Source: Bradyrhizobium manausense (GTDB lineage Bacteria; Pseudomonadota; Alphaproteobacteria; Rhizobiales; Xanthobacteraceae). Taken from it: DNA of 64,000 nucleotides. Below the pieces are notes generated by a model. It searched no databases. It was not told the DNA's origin and saw only the letters and a list, made by a program, of their open reading frames with translations. The stretch is taken from positions 1 to 64,000 of the forward strand of contig NZ_LJYG01000090.1 in assembly GCF_001440035.1 (NCBI RefSeq), written 5' to 3'. Shown in pieces: positions 1-9,383 of the stretch. Numbering within the stretch: the stretch's first letter is position 1; each line of letters begins with the position of its first letter. Position numbers and translations under genes: made by a program.

Positions 1-535
1 CGATTGAGATCACGAACTGGACGGCATCCGATCTTGTGAAGATGTTCACCAGCGAGGCGATCACAATGCCGATCAGGCCCATGAACAGAAAGGAACCGAA
101 CCGCGAGAGATCGGCACCCGTTGTAAACCCGTACAGGCTCGTGACGCCATAGGTTGCCGCCGTTATGAAGAAGACGCGCGCGATCGAGCTTCCGGTGAAG
201 ACCAGGAAGATTCCGCCCAGCGACAGGCCCATCACCGCAGCGTAGATCCAGAACAGCAGGACCGCGGCGCCGACGCTGATGCGTTCGATCCTGAAGCTCA
301 AAACCAGCACGAATCCAAGCGGCGCCAGCATCACGATCCAGAGCAGCGGCGTGCCCTCGATGGCCTGATAGAAGCCCGAGAAAGCGGCGGCATAGGCGAC
401 GAGGCCGGTCAATATCAATCCACCTGCCATATAGCCATAAACGCGCTGCATGTGTTGCCGCAGCCCGGCTTCGATGCGAGCTTGCGCTGCCATTCCGAAC
501 GATGCATTGGGATCATTGGGCGTATAATAGCTCAT
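1..535 (-). CDS. Bax inhibitor-1/YccA family membrane protein (partial, C-terminus outside window)
   Basis: Reading the minus strand from ATG at 535 gives a protein starting MSYYTPNDPNASFGMAAQ, followed by a run of hydrophobic helices separated by short charged loops (for example VYGYMAGGLILTGLVAYAAA and VLLFWIYAAVMGLSLGGIFL). This is the usual opening of the alphaproteobacterial BI-1/YccA (UPF0005) family, six- to seven-helix inner-membrane proteins linked in the family to stress tolerance and FtsH regulation. The frame stays open to base 1, so about the last quarter of a normal 230-250 aa protein is missing. It is the first gene after a short gap from the stress protein at 619-1239, also on the minus strand. 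Confidence 0.85.
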   Translation of the reverse strand, partial: MSYYTPNDPNASFGMAAQARIEAGLRQHMQRVYGYMAGGLILTGLVAYAAAFSGFYQAIEGTPLLWIVMLAPLGFVLVLSFRIERISVGAAVLLFWIYAAVMGLSLGGIFLVFTGSSIARVFFITAATYGVTSLYGFTTGADLSRFGSFLFMGLIGIVIASLVNIFTRSDAVQFVISI

Positions 536-618
536 CACTCGCTCCTGTAAGCTCGCTCGGTGCTGCAAGCGCAATAGCCAGTCGTCGTCTCGATCGCCGT
601 GCCTCCCGGCAAGGCGGC

Positions 619-1239
619 TCAGCGGCCGTGCAGTGCTCGTTCACAGCGGACCTGGTCGGCGGTGTAGGGCGGCGCCTTGGGGTCGAAAGCGAGCCAGCCG
701 GCCTTGCGATAGATTTCACTCCGCTCTTCAAGATTTACGGCTCTGCAATTCATCAATGGTTCGATGCGAGGCACATCTTCCTGCGCGGCGCGTGCGGCAA
801 CCAATGTTCCACCGCGCCGCACGCCCTCGACCAGAACATGTGCACCTTCTTCGTTGATTCCCGCGTTCGTGAGAGCGCTCAGAAGGCCGCCAGTTACGCC
901 ACCAGCCGCCATGCCGCCCAATATGGCTGCGAGCCAACCGACCCCGACCACAGGCCCGATCCCTGGCACGACGAGCATGGTGATAAGGCGCGCGGCAGTT
1001 CCAACGGTTGCCCCGCCCCCAGCACCGGCGCTCGCATCTTTAATGCTTGGGCCGGCGACGGTGGTTTCGCTATGCTTCCGCAAGGGCACAAGGTTAGATG
1101 CCACGGCGCCGATGTACCAGGCATCACAATTGTTGGAAACAAGGCTGGCGTCTGAAACCGGACCGCCCTCAATGTCCAACGAAAGAATGACGCGGTTGCC
1201 ATCGGCGTAATCATCGTAGAAGCGACAGACCGTGGGCAT
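619..1239 (-). CDS. YflT-like general stress protein with glycine-rich membrane-insertion segment
   Basis: The 206-aa product begins MPTVCRFYDDYADGNRVI, resembling the N-terminus of heat-induced/general stress protein 17M (YflT) domains, and has the typical 'SLVSNNCDAWY' strand. A central Gly/Ala-rich stretch (VVPGIGPVVGVGWLAAILGG and onward, about residues 90-125) looks like a glycine zipper able to enter membranes. It is followed by the conserved block GVRRGGTLVAARA and a C-terminal 'ERSEIYRKAGW..FDPKAPPYT' tail. The family is found in stress regulons of Rhizobiales; no enzymatic role is known. Start is the ATG at 1239. Neighbouring zwf and stress genes fit a stress/low-oxygen cluster. Confidence 0.75.
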   Translation of the reverse strand: MPTVCRFYDDYADGNRVILSLDIEGGPVSDASLVSNNCDAWYIGAVASNLVPLRKHSETTVAGPSIKDASAGAGGGATVGTAARLITMLVVPGIGPVVGVGWLAAILGGMAAGGVTGGLLSALTNAGINEEGAHVLVEGVRRGGTLVAARAAQEDVPRIEPLMNCRAVNLEERSEIYRKAGWLAFDPKAPPYTADQVRCERALHGR

Positions 1240-1887
1240 GATGCGAGCCTTACGCGTAAACGACCGATCCCCACCGTCGGCGGTAAAGCGGCATTCATCA
1301 CATCATCACGCCAATTGCACCTTGACGGTTATCAGTTGAAATGCCCGCAATCAGCTGGATGCGCTCTCGACTCCTCTGAAAGCGAGCATCTCTCTCGAGA
1401 AAGCCGATCACAATGAGGCAGTATATTCGCGGTAGAGCGGAAGCTGTGGAGGAGTCCCATTGGCCGGAGGTGCGGCAGTGGGATCGAATGGATCGGCGTC
1501 ACGCACGAAGAAGGAGCGGCGGGCAGCGGCCGGAAAACCAAGCTGACAGGACGTCCGTTGATGAAACCATGCAAGATTGCTAGCTCTTGCTGATGGTCGG
1601 CGTTGACTATCCCCATTCAACGTTTCAGGGCTAATGCCTGGACGCTGGCCGTTCACAGCCGCGAACTGATCGAGGCGTGGCAGCGCAGCACGGACGAGGT
1701 ACATTAGACGGCAGGCCTGCTGTTTGGCAGCTTCCGGGGCGGCGTGGACCAGACCAGGCCATAACTACAGGCCCCCCGCGCGCAAACTGGGCAAATTGAC
1801 GACCGTCATGGTTCGTCAAACCTCACATACTCATGGTGACAGACGCAGCGGACAACCGACCGAGCTGCTATGCGAGCACCATCCGCC
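1240..1887. other. Intergenic stretch without a convincing gene
   Basis: Short open frames exist on both strands (for example minus 1408-1704 and plus pieces ending near 1703), but none shows a recognisable domain, a good ribosome-binding site or consistent codon use. The many short interrupted frames suggest decayed coding DNA plus the upstream region of the dehydrogenase gene. Confidence 0.5.
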
Positions 1888-3258
1888 ATGACACTTCAAT
1901 CGATCAACCCCACCACCGGCGAACTTTTCGCAACGTATGAGGAATGGTCGACTGAGCAGGCGCAAGACGTCGTCTGTAAGGTTCACCAGGATTACGTCGC
2001 GTGGCACCGAACCGGCTTCGATCGCCGGGCTTCGCTGATGCGCAATGCTGCCGGGATCCTTAGCGACAATGCACGCGAATATGCAAAGCTGATGGCGGAG
2101 GAGATGGGAAAGCCCTTCCTCGACGGAATTGCAGAAGCCGAAAAATGTGCCAAAGCTTGCGAGTACTTTGCCGAAAATGCGGAGACTTTCCTGTCACGTC
2201 AGCCGGTATGGACCGATGCACGCAAAACATTCGTCGCGTTCAACCCTCTTGGGGTGGTGTTGGCAATCATGCCCTGGAATTTTCCGTTCTGGCAGGTCTT
2301 TCGTTTTGCAGCACCGAGCCTGATGGCAGGAAATGCAGCATTGCTCAAGCATGCCTCGAATGTGCCGGGTTGTGCGCTCGCGATTGAAAAGATCTTTCGC
2401 GACGCCGGCTTTCCCGAAAACCTGTTCCGCACATTGATGATCGCGAGCAAGCAGGTCGACGCCCTGATCGAGCATCCACTCGTGCGCGCGGTGACCCTGA
2501 CGGGTAGCGGCGCCGCCGGACGCGCAGTCGCGAGCAAGGCCGGCGCCGTGCTCAAAAAGACCGTGCTCGAGCTCGGCGGCAGCGACCCCTATTTGATCCT
2601 GGAAGATGCCGATCCCCACTCCGCGGCAGCCATCTGCGCCAGAGGCCGGCTGGTCAATTCGGGCCAGAGCTGCATTGCTGCCAAACGGTTTATTGTGGTG
2701 GAAGAGGCCAGGCCGGCTTTCGAGAAACGCTTTGTCGAGTTGATGAGCAAGGCCAAGATGGGAGACCCGTTCGAGGGTGGGACAGAGATAGGTCCGCTGG
2801 CGCGGCACGATTTGCGCGACACCTTGCACCGGCAGGTCGTCGCTAGCGTCGGAATGGGAGCTCGCCTCCTCCTCGGCGGCACCGTCCCCAATCATCCGGG
2901 AGCCTACTATCCGGCCACGGTTCTGACGGACGTCGGGAAAGGCATGCCGGCCTATGAGGAGGAATTGTTCGGCCCGGTCGCGGCAATCATCCCCGCCAAG
3001 AGCGAGGCCGAGGCGATTGCGATCGCGAATGACACCCCCTTCGGACTTGGCGGTGCCGTGATCACCCGCGATCTTCCACGTGGAGAAAGGATCGCCGAGT
3101 TTGAGATCGAATCGGGAATGGTCTTTGTAAACGAGAACGTTCGTTCCGATCCGAGGGTGCCCTTTGGTGGTATCAAGGAAAGCGGCTACGGGCGTGAATT
3201 GTCGTCATATGGCATCAAGGAGTTCGTCAACATCAAGACCGTGATGGTGTATTCATGA
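1888..3258 (+). CDS. NAD(P)-dependent succinate-semialdehyde dehydrogenase-type aldehyde dehydrogenase
   Basis: A 456-aa aldehyde dehydrogenase. Visible landmarks are the opening SINPTTGEL, the cofactor/folding segment MPWNFPFWQVFRFAAPSLMAGN, LTGSGAAGRAVASKAG, the general-base motif LELGGSDPYLIL, and the catalytic cysteine in NSGQSCIAAKRF. The C-terminal FGGIKESGYGREL is intact, so the enzyme should be active. Length and motifs match the GabD/Sad group that oxidises succinate semialdehyde or similar short aldehydes with NAD(P)+. The frame is open from an ATG at 1870, but family alignment favours the ATG at 1888 (MTLQSINP); neither has a strong ribosome-binding site. Substrate cannot be set from sequence alone. 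Confidence 0.88.
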   Translation: MTLQSINPTTGELFATYEEWSTEQAQDVVCKVHQDYVAWHRTGFDRRASLMRNAAGILSDNAREYAKLMAEEMGKPFLDGIAEAEKCAKACEYFAENAETFLSRQPVWTDARKTFVAFNPLGVVLAIMPWNFPFWQVFRFAAPSLMAGNAALLKHASNVPGCALAIEKIFRDAGFPENLFRTLMIASKQVDALIEHPLVRAVTLTGSGAAGRAVASKAGAVLKKTVLELGGSDPYLILEDADPHSAAAICARGRLVNSGQSCIAAKRFIVVEEARPAFEKRFVELMSKAKMGDPFEGGTEIGPLARHDLRDTLHRQVVASVGMGARLLLGGTVPNHPGAYYPATVLTDVGKGMPAYEEELFGPVAAIIPAKSEAEAIAIANDTPFGLGGAVITRDLPRGERIAEFEIESGMVFVNENVRSDPRVPFGGIKESGYGRELSSYGIKEFVNIKTVMVYS

Positions 3259-4080
3259 GGCGGCAGATGCGACTGAAGGCGCATGCTGGCGCAACCATTG
3301 ACGCAAGGCCTTCGCACGACCGATCCCGAACGTATGAGCCAAGCTAGCAGCTTCCTGAATGGCGAGCCTTGAGCGCTATCAATTCAGGAATGCAGACCCG
3401 GCTTTGCGGGCCGATATCCGCGCAACGCTGCGCCGCGCGCCGCAACAGTCAGCAGGCAATGCATCCCCATGTTTGATTCAGCGCAGGCACTGCCATGCAG
3501 AGAAACTCCGGTTCCTTGTCCCGTGTGTGCAAGGCCGATCCGCTTCGTGATCCCAACGACGGACACACTTGAACTTGTATGGGTCGATTTCCGGGGCCGC
3601 GATCCCGCTGGATTGGCCCAGCTCACCAACTCGCGCGCGCGTGCTGGCGCCGAATGCAGATTACCAGCCGAGAACGAAGCATCCGCAACGGTGCGCTCGA
3701 GACGTCTGGCAACCCCACTTGCCTTTTGAGCTGCCCGGACAAGCACGGCCTTGACGACCGTCAAGGCGTACGCGCCTCTGATCGCGGATTACGACCAAGT
3801 CGAGGAACGTGGCAATCAAGCTGTCGCCGCTTCTTTGGAGTTTTTGCGCGTGATTGCGGAGGAGTGGCCGGTTTGGTCTTCTCGGGTGACGGATCGGTCA
3901 GGCCGTGCGGGCACAAGTGTTGCGCCGAGGGCTTTATCCTGCCTTCAGCATGGCGCGATGGCAATGGATCGCCAGCGTTGGCTTGCCAGCGGCAAGGAGT
4001 TCGAAACGAGCCAGCGTGTCGGTCGCCAGAGCGTCGTTGATCGTGCACGTATCGGATTTGCTGGAGCGGAGATCTCACAA
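3259..4080. other. Long gene-poor stretch, possibly degraded coding DNA
   Basis: About 820 bp separates the dehydrogenase from the HAD gene. A plus-strand 86-codon frame at 3469-3729 contains a CPVC motif (PCPVCARPIRFV) but no domain I recognise. The frame at 3751-4080 runs in phase into the HAD gene as an unrelated-looking N-terminal extension. Overlapping frames with mixed codon use suggest remnants rather than a functional gene. Confidence 0.45.
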
Positions 4081-4752
4081 ATGCACATCGAACCGGCCTT
4101 TCTATTTGACCTGGATGGCACCCTGGTCGACAGTGTCTATCAGCATGTTCTCGCATGGAAGACCGCGCTCGATGCCGAGGGTATCGAAATCTCTGTCTGG
4201 CGCATCCACCGCAAGATCGGCATGAGCGGTGGCCTGTTTACCCATCAGCTGTTGCGTGAGACCGAGGTCGAAATTGATCCCGAACGGATGGAACGGCTGC
4301 GGTGGCGCCACGCCGAGGCCTACCGGCGATACGCCGGCGACATCAACGCACTGCCTGGCGCGCGCAAGCTGCTCGCCTGGCTCGCCGAGAGCGCGATACC
4401 TTGGGCAATTGCGACCAGCGGGCGGATGGAAACCGCTGCGGTCAACCTTGCGGCACTGGATGTCGATCCTCGGCAGACCATCGTCATCACTCGCGATCAG
4501 GTTAAGTACGCAAAACCAGATCCAGACCTGTTCCTCGCTGCCGCGGCCCGGCTCGAGACCCCGATCGAGAACGCATTCGTCGTTGGCGACAGTATCTGGG
4601 ATATGCTCGCGGCTACGCGCTGCCGGGCGTTGGGCGTCGGGCTGCTCAGCGGCGGCTACGGTTCGGACGAATTGAGGCAAGCCGGAGCTGTTCGCGTCTA
4701 CGAAGATCCGGCTGATCTTTTGTTCCACATCGACGAACTAGGCGGCCGCTAA
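4081..4752 (+). CDS. HAD-superfamily hydrolase (beta-phosphoglucomutase/phosphoglycolate phosphatase-like)
   Basis: The 223-aa product has all four HAD motifs. Motif I is FLFDLDGTLVDS near the N-terminus (nucleophile Asp and acid/base Asp two residues later), motif II AIATSGRMET, motif III the Lys in YAKPDP, and motif IV VVGDSIWDM. An alpha-helical cap lies between motifs I and II, as in the subclass that acts on small phosphorylated sugars or glycolate phosphate. The open frame extends upstream to 3751, but the first HAD strand starts right after the ATG at 4081, so the extension is probably not translated. It converges with zwf 27 bp away, which would fit a sugar-phosphate role, but the substrate is unknown. 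Confidence 0.85.
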   Translation: MHIEPAFLFDLDGTLVDSVYQHVLAWKTALDAEGIEISVWRIHRKIGMSGGLFTHQLLRETEVEIDPERMERLRWRHAEAYRRYAGDINALPGARKLLAWLAESAIPWAIATSGRMETAAVNLAALDVDPRQTIVITRDQVKYAKPDPDLFLAAAARLETPIENAFVVGDSIWDMLAATRCRALGVGLLSGGYGSDELRQAGAVRVYEDPADLLFHIDELGGR

Positions 4753-4779
4753 TCAACTGTTCCTGCAAACCCATCGACG

Positions 4780-6288
4780 TCAGAGCTTCCGCCAACTTCG
4801 ACCATCGCGCCTTAACAGCTCGAATGCGCCAGGAGGACCTTCGCTACCCGCGGGATAGAATTCCAATCCCTTTGTACCCACTTTTCTCCAGGCATCAAGA
4901 AAGGGCTGAACCGCCCGCCAAGCGGCCTCAACGCCGTCGGCGCGTTGAAACAAAAGATTGTCGCCGATCATGCAGTCGTAGATCAAGGTCTCATAGCCAG
5001 TTGCCGGCTCGGCCTCGAAGTAATCCTTGTAGAGAAACTTCATTTGTACGCCGTCGATCCTGATCACAGGCCCCGGCACCTTGGTGTTGAATTGCAGCGT
5101 GATGCCTTCGTTAGGCTCGATGCAGATGACGAGATAGTTCTCGGCCAATTGCTCGACGGGCGTGCACCGAAACATCGCGAACGGCGCCTCGCGGAATTTA
5201 ATCGCTACTTCCGTGCGCTTCATGGGGAGCGCCTTACCGGTGCGCAGGTAAAAGGGGACACCCGCCCAGCGCCAGTTGTCAATGCTCAGTTTCAGCGCGA
5301 CGAAGGTCTCCGTAACGCTGTCCGGCCTCACGTCAGGGTTCTTGCGATAATCCGAAATCTCGGTGTCGCCGATCTTCCCGGCGGTGTACTGACCGCGCAC
5401 CGAGTTTTTCAGCGCCTCCTCTTCGCTCTGGGTCTGGATCGCCGTCAGCACCTCGTCCTTTTCCGAACGGACGTTGTGGGCGTCGAAGTGTGTCGGCGGC
5501 TCCATCGCGATCAACGATAGCAGCTGAAACAGATGGTTCGGGACCATGTCGCGCAACGCGCCGGTCGCGTCATAGAAGCTGCCGCGGTGCCCAACGCCGA
5601 GCCGCTCATCCACCACGATCTGGACATGATCGATGTGATGACGGTTCCAAATCGGCTCGAACATTCCATTGGCAAAGCGCAGCACCAGGATGTTCTGGAC
5701 AGTCTCTTTGCCCAGGTAATGATCGATTCGATAGATCTGGTGCTCGTTGAGAATGCTCAATAACTCCGCATTCAGCGCGCGCGCCGACGCCAGGTCAGTC
5801 CCAAAGGGCTTTTCGATCACGAGCCGTCGCCAAGCGCCATGATCCTCCTTCAACAAGCCGAGACGGCCGAGCTGGCGCACGATCGGCGCAAAGGCATCAG
5901 GCGGCGTTGCCAAATAAAATAGCCGATTGCCTCCGGTGCCGCGCGCGGCTTCCAGTTCTTGAAGCTGCTCATTGAGACGGTCGTAAGAGGGGCCGTCGTC
6001 AGGATCGGCCTCGACAGAGGTGATGCATTCCAGGAGACGATGCGCGATCTTGTGATCGACCCGGCGCGTTGCAAACTGGTGCAGGCCCCTCATTAGGCTC
6101 TCGCGCAGTGCTTCATTCGTCATGGCGCGGCGCGCAACGCCGATGATACAGAATCTACCTGGCAAGAGTTCGGCTGCGGCGAGATTGTAGAGCGAAGGGA
6201 TCACCAGTCGATTGGCCAAGTCTCCCGTGACACCGAAGATGACAAAGGCGCAGGATTGCGGCTTCTGGTAGGGCTGGTCATTATTCAT
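4780..6288 (-). CDS. zwf: Glucose-6-phosphate 1-dehydrogenase
   Basis: A 502-aa protein of normal family length. It has the NADP-binding opening CAFVIFGVTGDLANRLVIPSL and the active-site signature RIDHYLGKETVQN, where the Lys binds glucose 6-phosphate. Further blocks conserved in G6PDH are PFGTDLASA, the PFYLRTGKALPMKRTE loop and VQPFLDAW near the C-terminus. It oxidises glucose 6-phosphate to 6-phosphogluconolactone in the cytoplasm, feeding the Entner-Doudoroff and pentose phosphate routes and supplying NADPH. The ATG at 6288 is the natural start. No pgl or edd gene lies beside it, so this is a lone copy, probably one of several in the genome. Confidence 0.95.
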   Translation of the reverse strand: MNNDQPYQKPQSCAFVIFGVTGDLANRLVIPSLYNLAAAELLPGRFCIIGVARRAMTNEALRESLMRGLHQFATRRVDHKIAHRLLECITSVEADPDDGPSYDRLNEQLQELEAARGTGGNRLFYLATPPDAFAPIVRQLGRLGLLKEDHGAWRRLVIEKPFGTDLASARALNAELLSILNEHQIYRIDHYLGKETVQNILVLRFANGMFEPIWNRHHIDHVQIVVDERLGVGHRGSFYDATGALRDMVPNHLFQLLSLIAMEPPTHFDAHNVRSEKDEVLTAIQTQSEEEALKNSVRGQYTAGKIGDTEISDYRKNPDVRPDSVTETFVALKLSIDNWRWAGVPFYLRTGKALPMKRTEVAIKFREAPFAMFRCTPVEQLAENYLVICIEPNEGITLQFNTKVPGPVIRIDGVQMKFLYKDYFEAEPATGYETLIYDCMIGDNLLFQRADGVEAAWRAVQPFLDAWRKVGTKGLEFYPAGSEGPPGAFELLRRDGRSWRKL

Positions 6289-6506
6289 GAACAGCTATGG
6301 TCTGCGTCAAGGTCGGGATCCCATTCCAAACTCATCACGAACCTCGCGCTCGATTTGGCTGTTTGCCTTCATAAAACACCAACTTACTAGCGAAACCGCC
6401 TTCGGGCCAATGTAGGAGCGGCGAGCATCGTAGCGATGACGGGCGTCAACTTCTGTATGAGATTTGGCGATTCTGACAGATGTCACCTGTGGGTGAAGTT
6501 TTCGGA

Positions 6507-6647
6507 TTACGGTGCCTGTGCGGCAGGCCGCCTGCCCGCCTCATTGAGAATCTGCTCGCCGAATTCCTTGGTGCGTTCAATCTTCCACTCCAGAGTAGCC
6601 TCAGCGATGCGTGTTGCCGATACCCGCTTCGGCACGAGGTCCGCCAC
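6507..6647 (-). CDS. Possible 46-aa hypothetical protein
   Basis: A GTG at 6647 preceded by an AAGGA-like ribosome-binding site opens a short frame (VADLVPKRVSATRIAEATLE... ending RRPAAQAP). It has coherent third-position GC bias and a predicted amphipathic helix rich in Glu and Lys. No domain is recognised. It lies head-to-head with the DUF5335 gene. It may be chance. Confidence 0.3.
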   Translation of the reverse strand: MADLVPKRVSATRIAEATLEWKIERTKEFGEQILNEAGRRPAAQAP

Positions 6648-6743
6648 TCGAATTCCTTCCGAAATTGATGACAGTCATGGCGGCTGCAGCCAGCTCACCC
6701 AAAATGGCCAGCAGAAGCGTGACGCATTTGGAGGTGAAGAGTC

Positions 6744-7100
6744 ATGGCGAAACAGCTCGAAAAATCGCAGTGGGGTATTTTCTTCGACCGGATTACGAAC
6801 GCACTGCTGACCGGCAAACGAGCCGAGATAGAGGTCGCCTCGCTCAAGCTGGGCGACCAGATCGAAGCGGAATGGTTGCCATTGCTCGGGATTTCTTATG
6901 ATCCAAAGGACGATGTTCTGGATGTCGACCTCGAAGGCCACGATCATCAGATTCGCAACCCTCGGGAGATCTATGTTGAAGCGCAGGGGCTGGAGCTATC
7001 TAGCATGGAAGTGATTGATGTCGACGGCACGCGCCACATCGTCATTCTCAGGGACCCGCTAGCGCTACCAGCTCCCTCTGCTGCTGCCGCTGCTCGATAG
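6744..7100 (+). CDS. DUF5335 family protein
   Basis: The 118-aa product starts MAKQLEKSQWGIFFDRITNALLTGKRAEIEV, the typical opening of DUF5335 proteins. These small cytosolic proteins occur in Rhizobiales next to stress genes, and their role is unknown. The conserved core 'WLPLLGISYDPKDDVLDVDLEGHDH..I' follows, then an Ala-rich tail. The start is well supported by GGAGG 11 bases before ATG (6729-6733). The next small gene follows after about 190 bp on the same strand. Confidence 0.7.
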   Translation: MAKQLEKSQWGIFFDRITNALLTGKRAEIEVASLKLGDQIEAEWLPLLGISYDPKDDVLDVDLEGHDHQIRNPREIYVEAQGLELSSMEVIDVDGTRHIVILRDPLALPAPSAAAAAR

Positions 7101-7291
7101 GTGAAGGCGCCTGCCGAGATGGGGTGCCCGTATGCGCGGCGTCCGGCTCACCATCCGGCACCTGCCCAGGTTCGGGCCGATCCCGCCTTGGTCTCACATA
7201 GATCAAAGCGCCATCGCGAATACAGCGCAGGCTTGAGTCTCCCAATTTGACACGATCAGACGAGCGTCGTTCTGACAATATAACGTACGCC

Positions 7292-7525
7292 ATGGCCCTA
7301 TATCGCGTCGAAGCCTTAGAACGAAACGCCCTCGGTCTTCACCAGACCGTCGACTTTCATGAATACGATGCCCCCGACCTACCCGCTGCTCTTGCCGCTG
7401 CCGACACATGGCTGCGGGCAAAGGATTTCGGGCAAACCACGGTCACCGAGGCCCAGATTATGGTCGGCGAGCGTATCATCGCGGTAAAGGAACTGGGGCA
7501 GTCGACGTGGAACGACCCATCATAG
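7292..7525 (+). CDS. Small hypothetical protein
   Basis: From ATG 7292 the frame gives 77 aa beginning MALYRVEALERNALGLHQTVDF. It is acidic in the middle (HEYDAPDLPAALAAADTWL) and mixed alpha/beta in appearance. No domain recognised. The frame stays open from 7247, but the ATG at 7292 gives a more natural protein start. Codon use matches the chromosome. Confidence 0.45.
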   Translation: MALYRVEALERNALGLHQTVDFHEYDAPDLPAALAAADTWLRAKDFGQTTVTEAQIMVGERIIAVKELGQSTWNDPS

Positions 7526-7741
7526 GTCCGGATCTTGCGACGGGACCGGTCGTTGACCCGACATCAGATCGCGTCCCGCCGCGGCATCCTCCCTCCGCGA
7601 TCTCCTCGGCGCTTGAGCACTTCGCGCCGCCCTTGAAATCGGGCTTTCAGTGATGTTCTGGGGTGGCGTCGTGGGCGACCCACAAGCAGGGCGAGAATTG
7701 CGATCCCAGCCGCAACATGGATGCCAACGCCCATCTGACGG

Positions 7742-7924
7742 GGTTCGCCGTTCGGCAAGACAAGCGACGCCTCCAAAGTGTTCGTTTTCGTGTCGGGCTA
7801 TACGTGCATGATCTCATATGGCTACACGCTGCGAAGTCGTGGTTGGCCAACCCTCATCGCACGCAGCTTGCGCCGCAGCTTCGAAATCTACGTAGCGTTT
7901 CTGCTGCTGGTCATCTATCTCGCT
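7742..7924 (+). pseudogene. opgC fragment (OpgC-type acyltransferase membrane protein)
   Basis: In one frame the DNA encodes SPFGKTSDASKVFVFVSGYT followed by a short loop and RSLRRSFEIYVAFLLLVIYLA. This matches the second transmembrane/loop segment of OpgC family proteins (acyltransferase-like membrane proteins that succinylate osmoregulated periplasmic glucans), in which 'SDA..VFVFLSGYT' is characteristic. Real OpgC is near 380 aa. Here only about 60 residues are recognisable, with no start upstream and unrelated sequence downstream, so this is a decayed remnant. Confidence 0.55.
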
Positions 7925-8242
7925 CCGGCTGGCAGATCTTGTTTGTCGAAGCTCGACCGGCGGGGTCCAGAATTATTCAAGACGACGGTTGTGCTGCTAC
8001 TCCGTCAGGACGAGCTGATGTTGGTCGGCAGCAATTCCTTTTTGCCTTGGACTCTGACCGCGCTGCCTTCTAACCTACTGAACAACTTGAACTCTTGCTC
8101 CAATCCGTCATTGGACCGCAGCATCATTCGGAGATCGCCATCTGTTGGTGTTCCCTCAGGCTTTACTCACACGACGAACTGCTGAGCTGCTGCCCGCCGC
8201 GCCCCTTCATCGAACGTTGTCGGTTGTTCGCTTGCAAAAAGA

Positions 8243-8275
8243 CCGTTTGAAAAATCAGAAGATCAAACGGCTTTG
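8243..8275 (-). terminator. Terminator-like hairpin downstream of the tRNA-Lys remnant
   Basis: Read on the minus strand, an 8-bp stem (CCGTTTGA / TCAAACGG) with a T-rich loop is followed by TCTTTTTGC. The same element, with a diverged loop, sits at 27906-27921 left of the second remnant. This suggests it is the original terminator of the tRNA-Lys gene that travelled with the 3' end. Confidence 0.55.
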
Positions 8276-8293
8276 CTGGCCAAGATATTGAAA

Positions 8294-8338
8294 TGGTGGG
8301 CGCACCAGGGCTCGAACCTGGGACCCGCTGATTAAGAG
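8294..8338 (-). repeat. Partial tRNA-Lys 3' half (outer copy of the att repeat)
   Basis: These 45 bp are identical to the 3' part of the intact tRNA-Lys at 59579-59654 (from the encoded CCA through the T arm to the anticodon loop) and then diverge. The preceding 60 bp, including an inverted repeat CCGTTTGA...TCAAACGG followed by a T-rich run on the minus strand, resemble the left flank of the second copy at 27944. It is a displaced tRNA 3' end left by integration of mobile DNA, and it is not a functional tRNA. Confidence 0.9.
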
Positions 8339-8477
8339 ACCGCCCCGGGGTGAGAACAATCAATGACTTACTGGTCGCACCACCGGGATTATCTGACTGA
8401 AAGTGGGCATTCGTCGCACGATCTCAATCACTTGTGGCGGGGTAACGGATCAAGAGGACTGATGATCCCTCCCGGGC

Positions 8478-9383
8478 GTGGCGCTATCTCTTGGAACCAT
8501 CATCGGGCGCGCATGTTCGTTCCGGGCATCCTCGCAGACCCGGAGGCGCGATTTGCCGGTCCAGTGTTCGCACGCCCCCTCCACAAGACCGCCCCGCGCG
8601 GGAGCCGTAGGATGGACGGTCGCGCTCATTGCCTGGATCGCAATATCGCCAGCACAGGCAGCCCTTACCGCTTCGCAGCTCGAACCGGTCACCCTCACTC
8701 GTCGTCCGAGCGCACAGCTGCCCCTGCAGATCAGGATGAGCGATGAGAACGAGCGCAGCGCGCCGCTTAAGGATTGGCTCGGCGGCGTCCCGACCGTCTG
8801 GATCCTGGCCGACTACACCTGCGAGACACTGTGCGGGCCGGCAATCTCGATCGTGTCGAACGCGCTGACCGATACCGGTCTAAGCGCGGGCAGGGATTTT
8901 CGGCTGATCGTCGTCGGCTTCGATCCCAAGGATACCGCCGCCCAGGCGCTGGCCATGAAGGATGCGCAGCTGAGTCCGAGGAACGGGCTCGCCGAGCACA
9001 GCGTGTTTCTCCGGGTGACGGCGCCCGATGTCGGCGCCTTGATCGACGCCTTCGGCGTTCGGCCCATCTACGATCGCGAGCACGATCAATTTGCTCACCC
9101 CGCGGCCGCCTTCGTCGTGACGGCAGACGGGCGGATTTCCCGTGCGCTCTCGGCCCTTGCGGTCGATGCCCCCAGTCTGCGCCTTGCGCTGGTGGAGGCC
9201 GGCCGCAGTCACGTCGGCGGCTGGAGTGACCAGATCCATCTGCTCTGCTACGGTTTCGATCCGGCCAGCGGTACCTACACGTTCGCCGCGCGGCGGCTGC
9301 TGATCGCAACGTCCGCCATCAGCGCTATCGTTCTTGCCTTGCTGATCGGGCTCCTGCTTCGGCGCGAGCACGCCACCAGATAG
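8478..9383 (+). CDS. SCO1/SenC-family copper chaperone with C-terminal membrane anchor
   Basis: The conserved copper site is present: CETLC (two cysteines three apart, about residue 115) after VPTVWILADYT, and a distant His in HDQFAHPAAAFVV. The C-terminus has one strong transmembrane helix (LLIATSAISAIVLALLIGLL) followed by RRE. An internal hydrophobic stretch ending SPAQA (residues 47-60) looks like the signal peptide, so the true start may lie downstream of the GTG at 8478; no clear alternative ATG was found. SCO proteins deliver copper to the CuA site of subunit II, in keeping with coxB nearby. The 3' end overlaps convergent actF by 59 bp. Confidence 0.8.
   Translation: MALSLGTIIGRACSFRASSQTRRRDLPVQCSHAPSTRPPRAGAVGWTVALIAWIAISPAQAALTASQLEPVTLTRRPSAQLPLQIRMSDENERSAPLKDWLGGVPTVWILADYTCETLCGPAISIVSNALTDTGLSAGRDFRLIVVGFDPKDTAAQALAMKDAQLSPRNGLAEHSVFLRVTAPDVGALIDAFGVRPIYDREHDQFAHPAAAFVVTADGRISRALSALAVDAPSLRLALVEAGRSHVGGWSDQIHLLCYGFDPASGTYTFAARRLLIATSAISAIVLALLIGLLLRREHATR

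Noticed and set aside
3751..4080. N-terminal extension of the HAD hydrolase
   Set aside because: No homology to HAD proteins, and the first catalytic strand follows the ATG at 4081.
8163..8363. Minus-strand ORFs containing 'LTLNQRVPGSSPGAPT' here, at 27930-28136 and at 59142-59639
   Set aside because: This peptide is the well-known chance translation of the tRNA-Lys 3' half; only the part of the third frame from ATG 59399 is kept as a gene.
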